NCBI GenBank assembly: GCA_964036665.1
Contig: OZ038526.1
Location: 2,046,001 to 2,110,000 of the forward strand
Direction: 5' to 3'
DNA from: Gordius sp. MW1
Lineage: Eukaryota; Nematomorpha; Gordioida; Gordea; Gordiidae
Length of the DNA: 64,000 nucleotides
The notes beneath the pieces are model-generated. The model saw only the letters and a program-made list of their open reading frames with translations, was not told where the DNA came from and searched no databases. Below are positions 63,953 through 64,000 of the stretch, piece after piece. The position numbers and the translations under genes were made by a program. Position 1 is the first letter of the stretch. The number at the start of each line of letters is the position of its first letter.

Positions 63953-64000
63953 GTGGTGGCCCGTCAACTTGCCGAAAACCATCCTGCCGAATTGAATGTC
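63953..64000 (+). mobile_element. start of a TAGTGCCC-family MITE, cut by the window edge
   Basis: TGGTGGCCCGTCAACTTGCC followed by GAAAACCATCCTGCCGAATT matches the start of the element at 44997. Confidence 0.55.

Noticed and set aside
1-64000. Operon-like, toxin-antitoxin or other prokaryote-style defence system
   Set aside because: Spliced genes, LTR retrotransposons and MITEs show the window is eukaryotic; no such gene pair was seen.

Overview
This window is nuclear DNA of an invertebrate animal. It is AT-rich and holds spliced genes, Ty3/gypsy elements and dense families of short inverted-repeat transposons. The protein matches (Khc-73/KIF13-type kinesin, a Syt12-like synaptotagmin, TFIIS) suit a protostome, perhaps an arthropod. 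I cannot name a species from the sequence, and nothing looks bacterial, organellar or viral-exogenous.

Layout. 1-5.5 kb is AT-rich non-coding DNA with a piggyBac-like MITE (2421-3033). 5.55-7.86 kb, plus strand, is a three-exon synaptotagmin with a transmembrane anchor, long linker, degenerate C2A, C2B and a C-terminal WHxL-type motif. 9.4-24.4 kb, minus strand, is most of a KIF13/Khc-73 kinesin gene in about 27 exons: motor (without its first ~60-90 residues), neck, FHA, coiled coil, KIF1B and DUF3694-type domains and tail. Its introns carry hAT-like MITEs and an antisense RTE remnant. 24.4-31.7 kb has no gene I recognise. It holds more MITEs and a GC-richer patch at 26.9-28.2 kb that could be promoter-proximal, which is a guess.

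31.76-34.93 kb is a Ty3/gypsy element (A) whose reverse-transcriptase block is inverted relative to its RNase H-integrase block. 36.1-36.65 kb is a long-TIR foldback element. 38.1-39.86 kb is a Helentron/HINE-like element with tandem hairpin units and a 15-bp minisatellite. 40.05-41.24 kb is a MITE with a second hAT-like element nested in it. 41.8-44.4 kb is a decayed minus-strand gypsy element (D).

45.6-46.84 kb, plus strand, is a TFIIS gene with several introns of only 33-38 bp and one junction I could not resolve. 50.6-52.8 kb is a hAT-like MITE with perfect 8-bp target duplications, split by a second 1.8-kb HINE-like element. 52.9-55.55 kb is a badly decayed gypsy copy (B) related to A. 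55.98-60.16 kb is a third gypsy element (C) with both LTRs and a 4-bp target duplication. C lacks its integrase core and carries a MITE inside its 5' LTR. The last 4 kb has a short tandem array, a 460-bp direct duplication and HINE-like fragments with tRNA-like B boxes.

The three genes share no pathway: synaptotagmin and KIF13 act in vesicle trafficking, TFIIS in transcription elongation. I see no cassette or operon-like system. The most unusual content is the nesting and rearrangement of transposons and the very short TFIIS introns. Exon limits come from reading frame, splice dinucleotides and family resemblance only.
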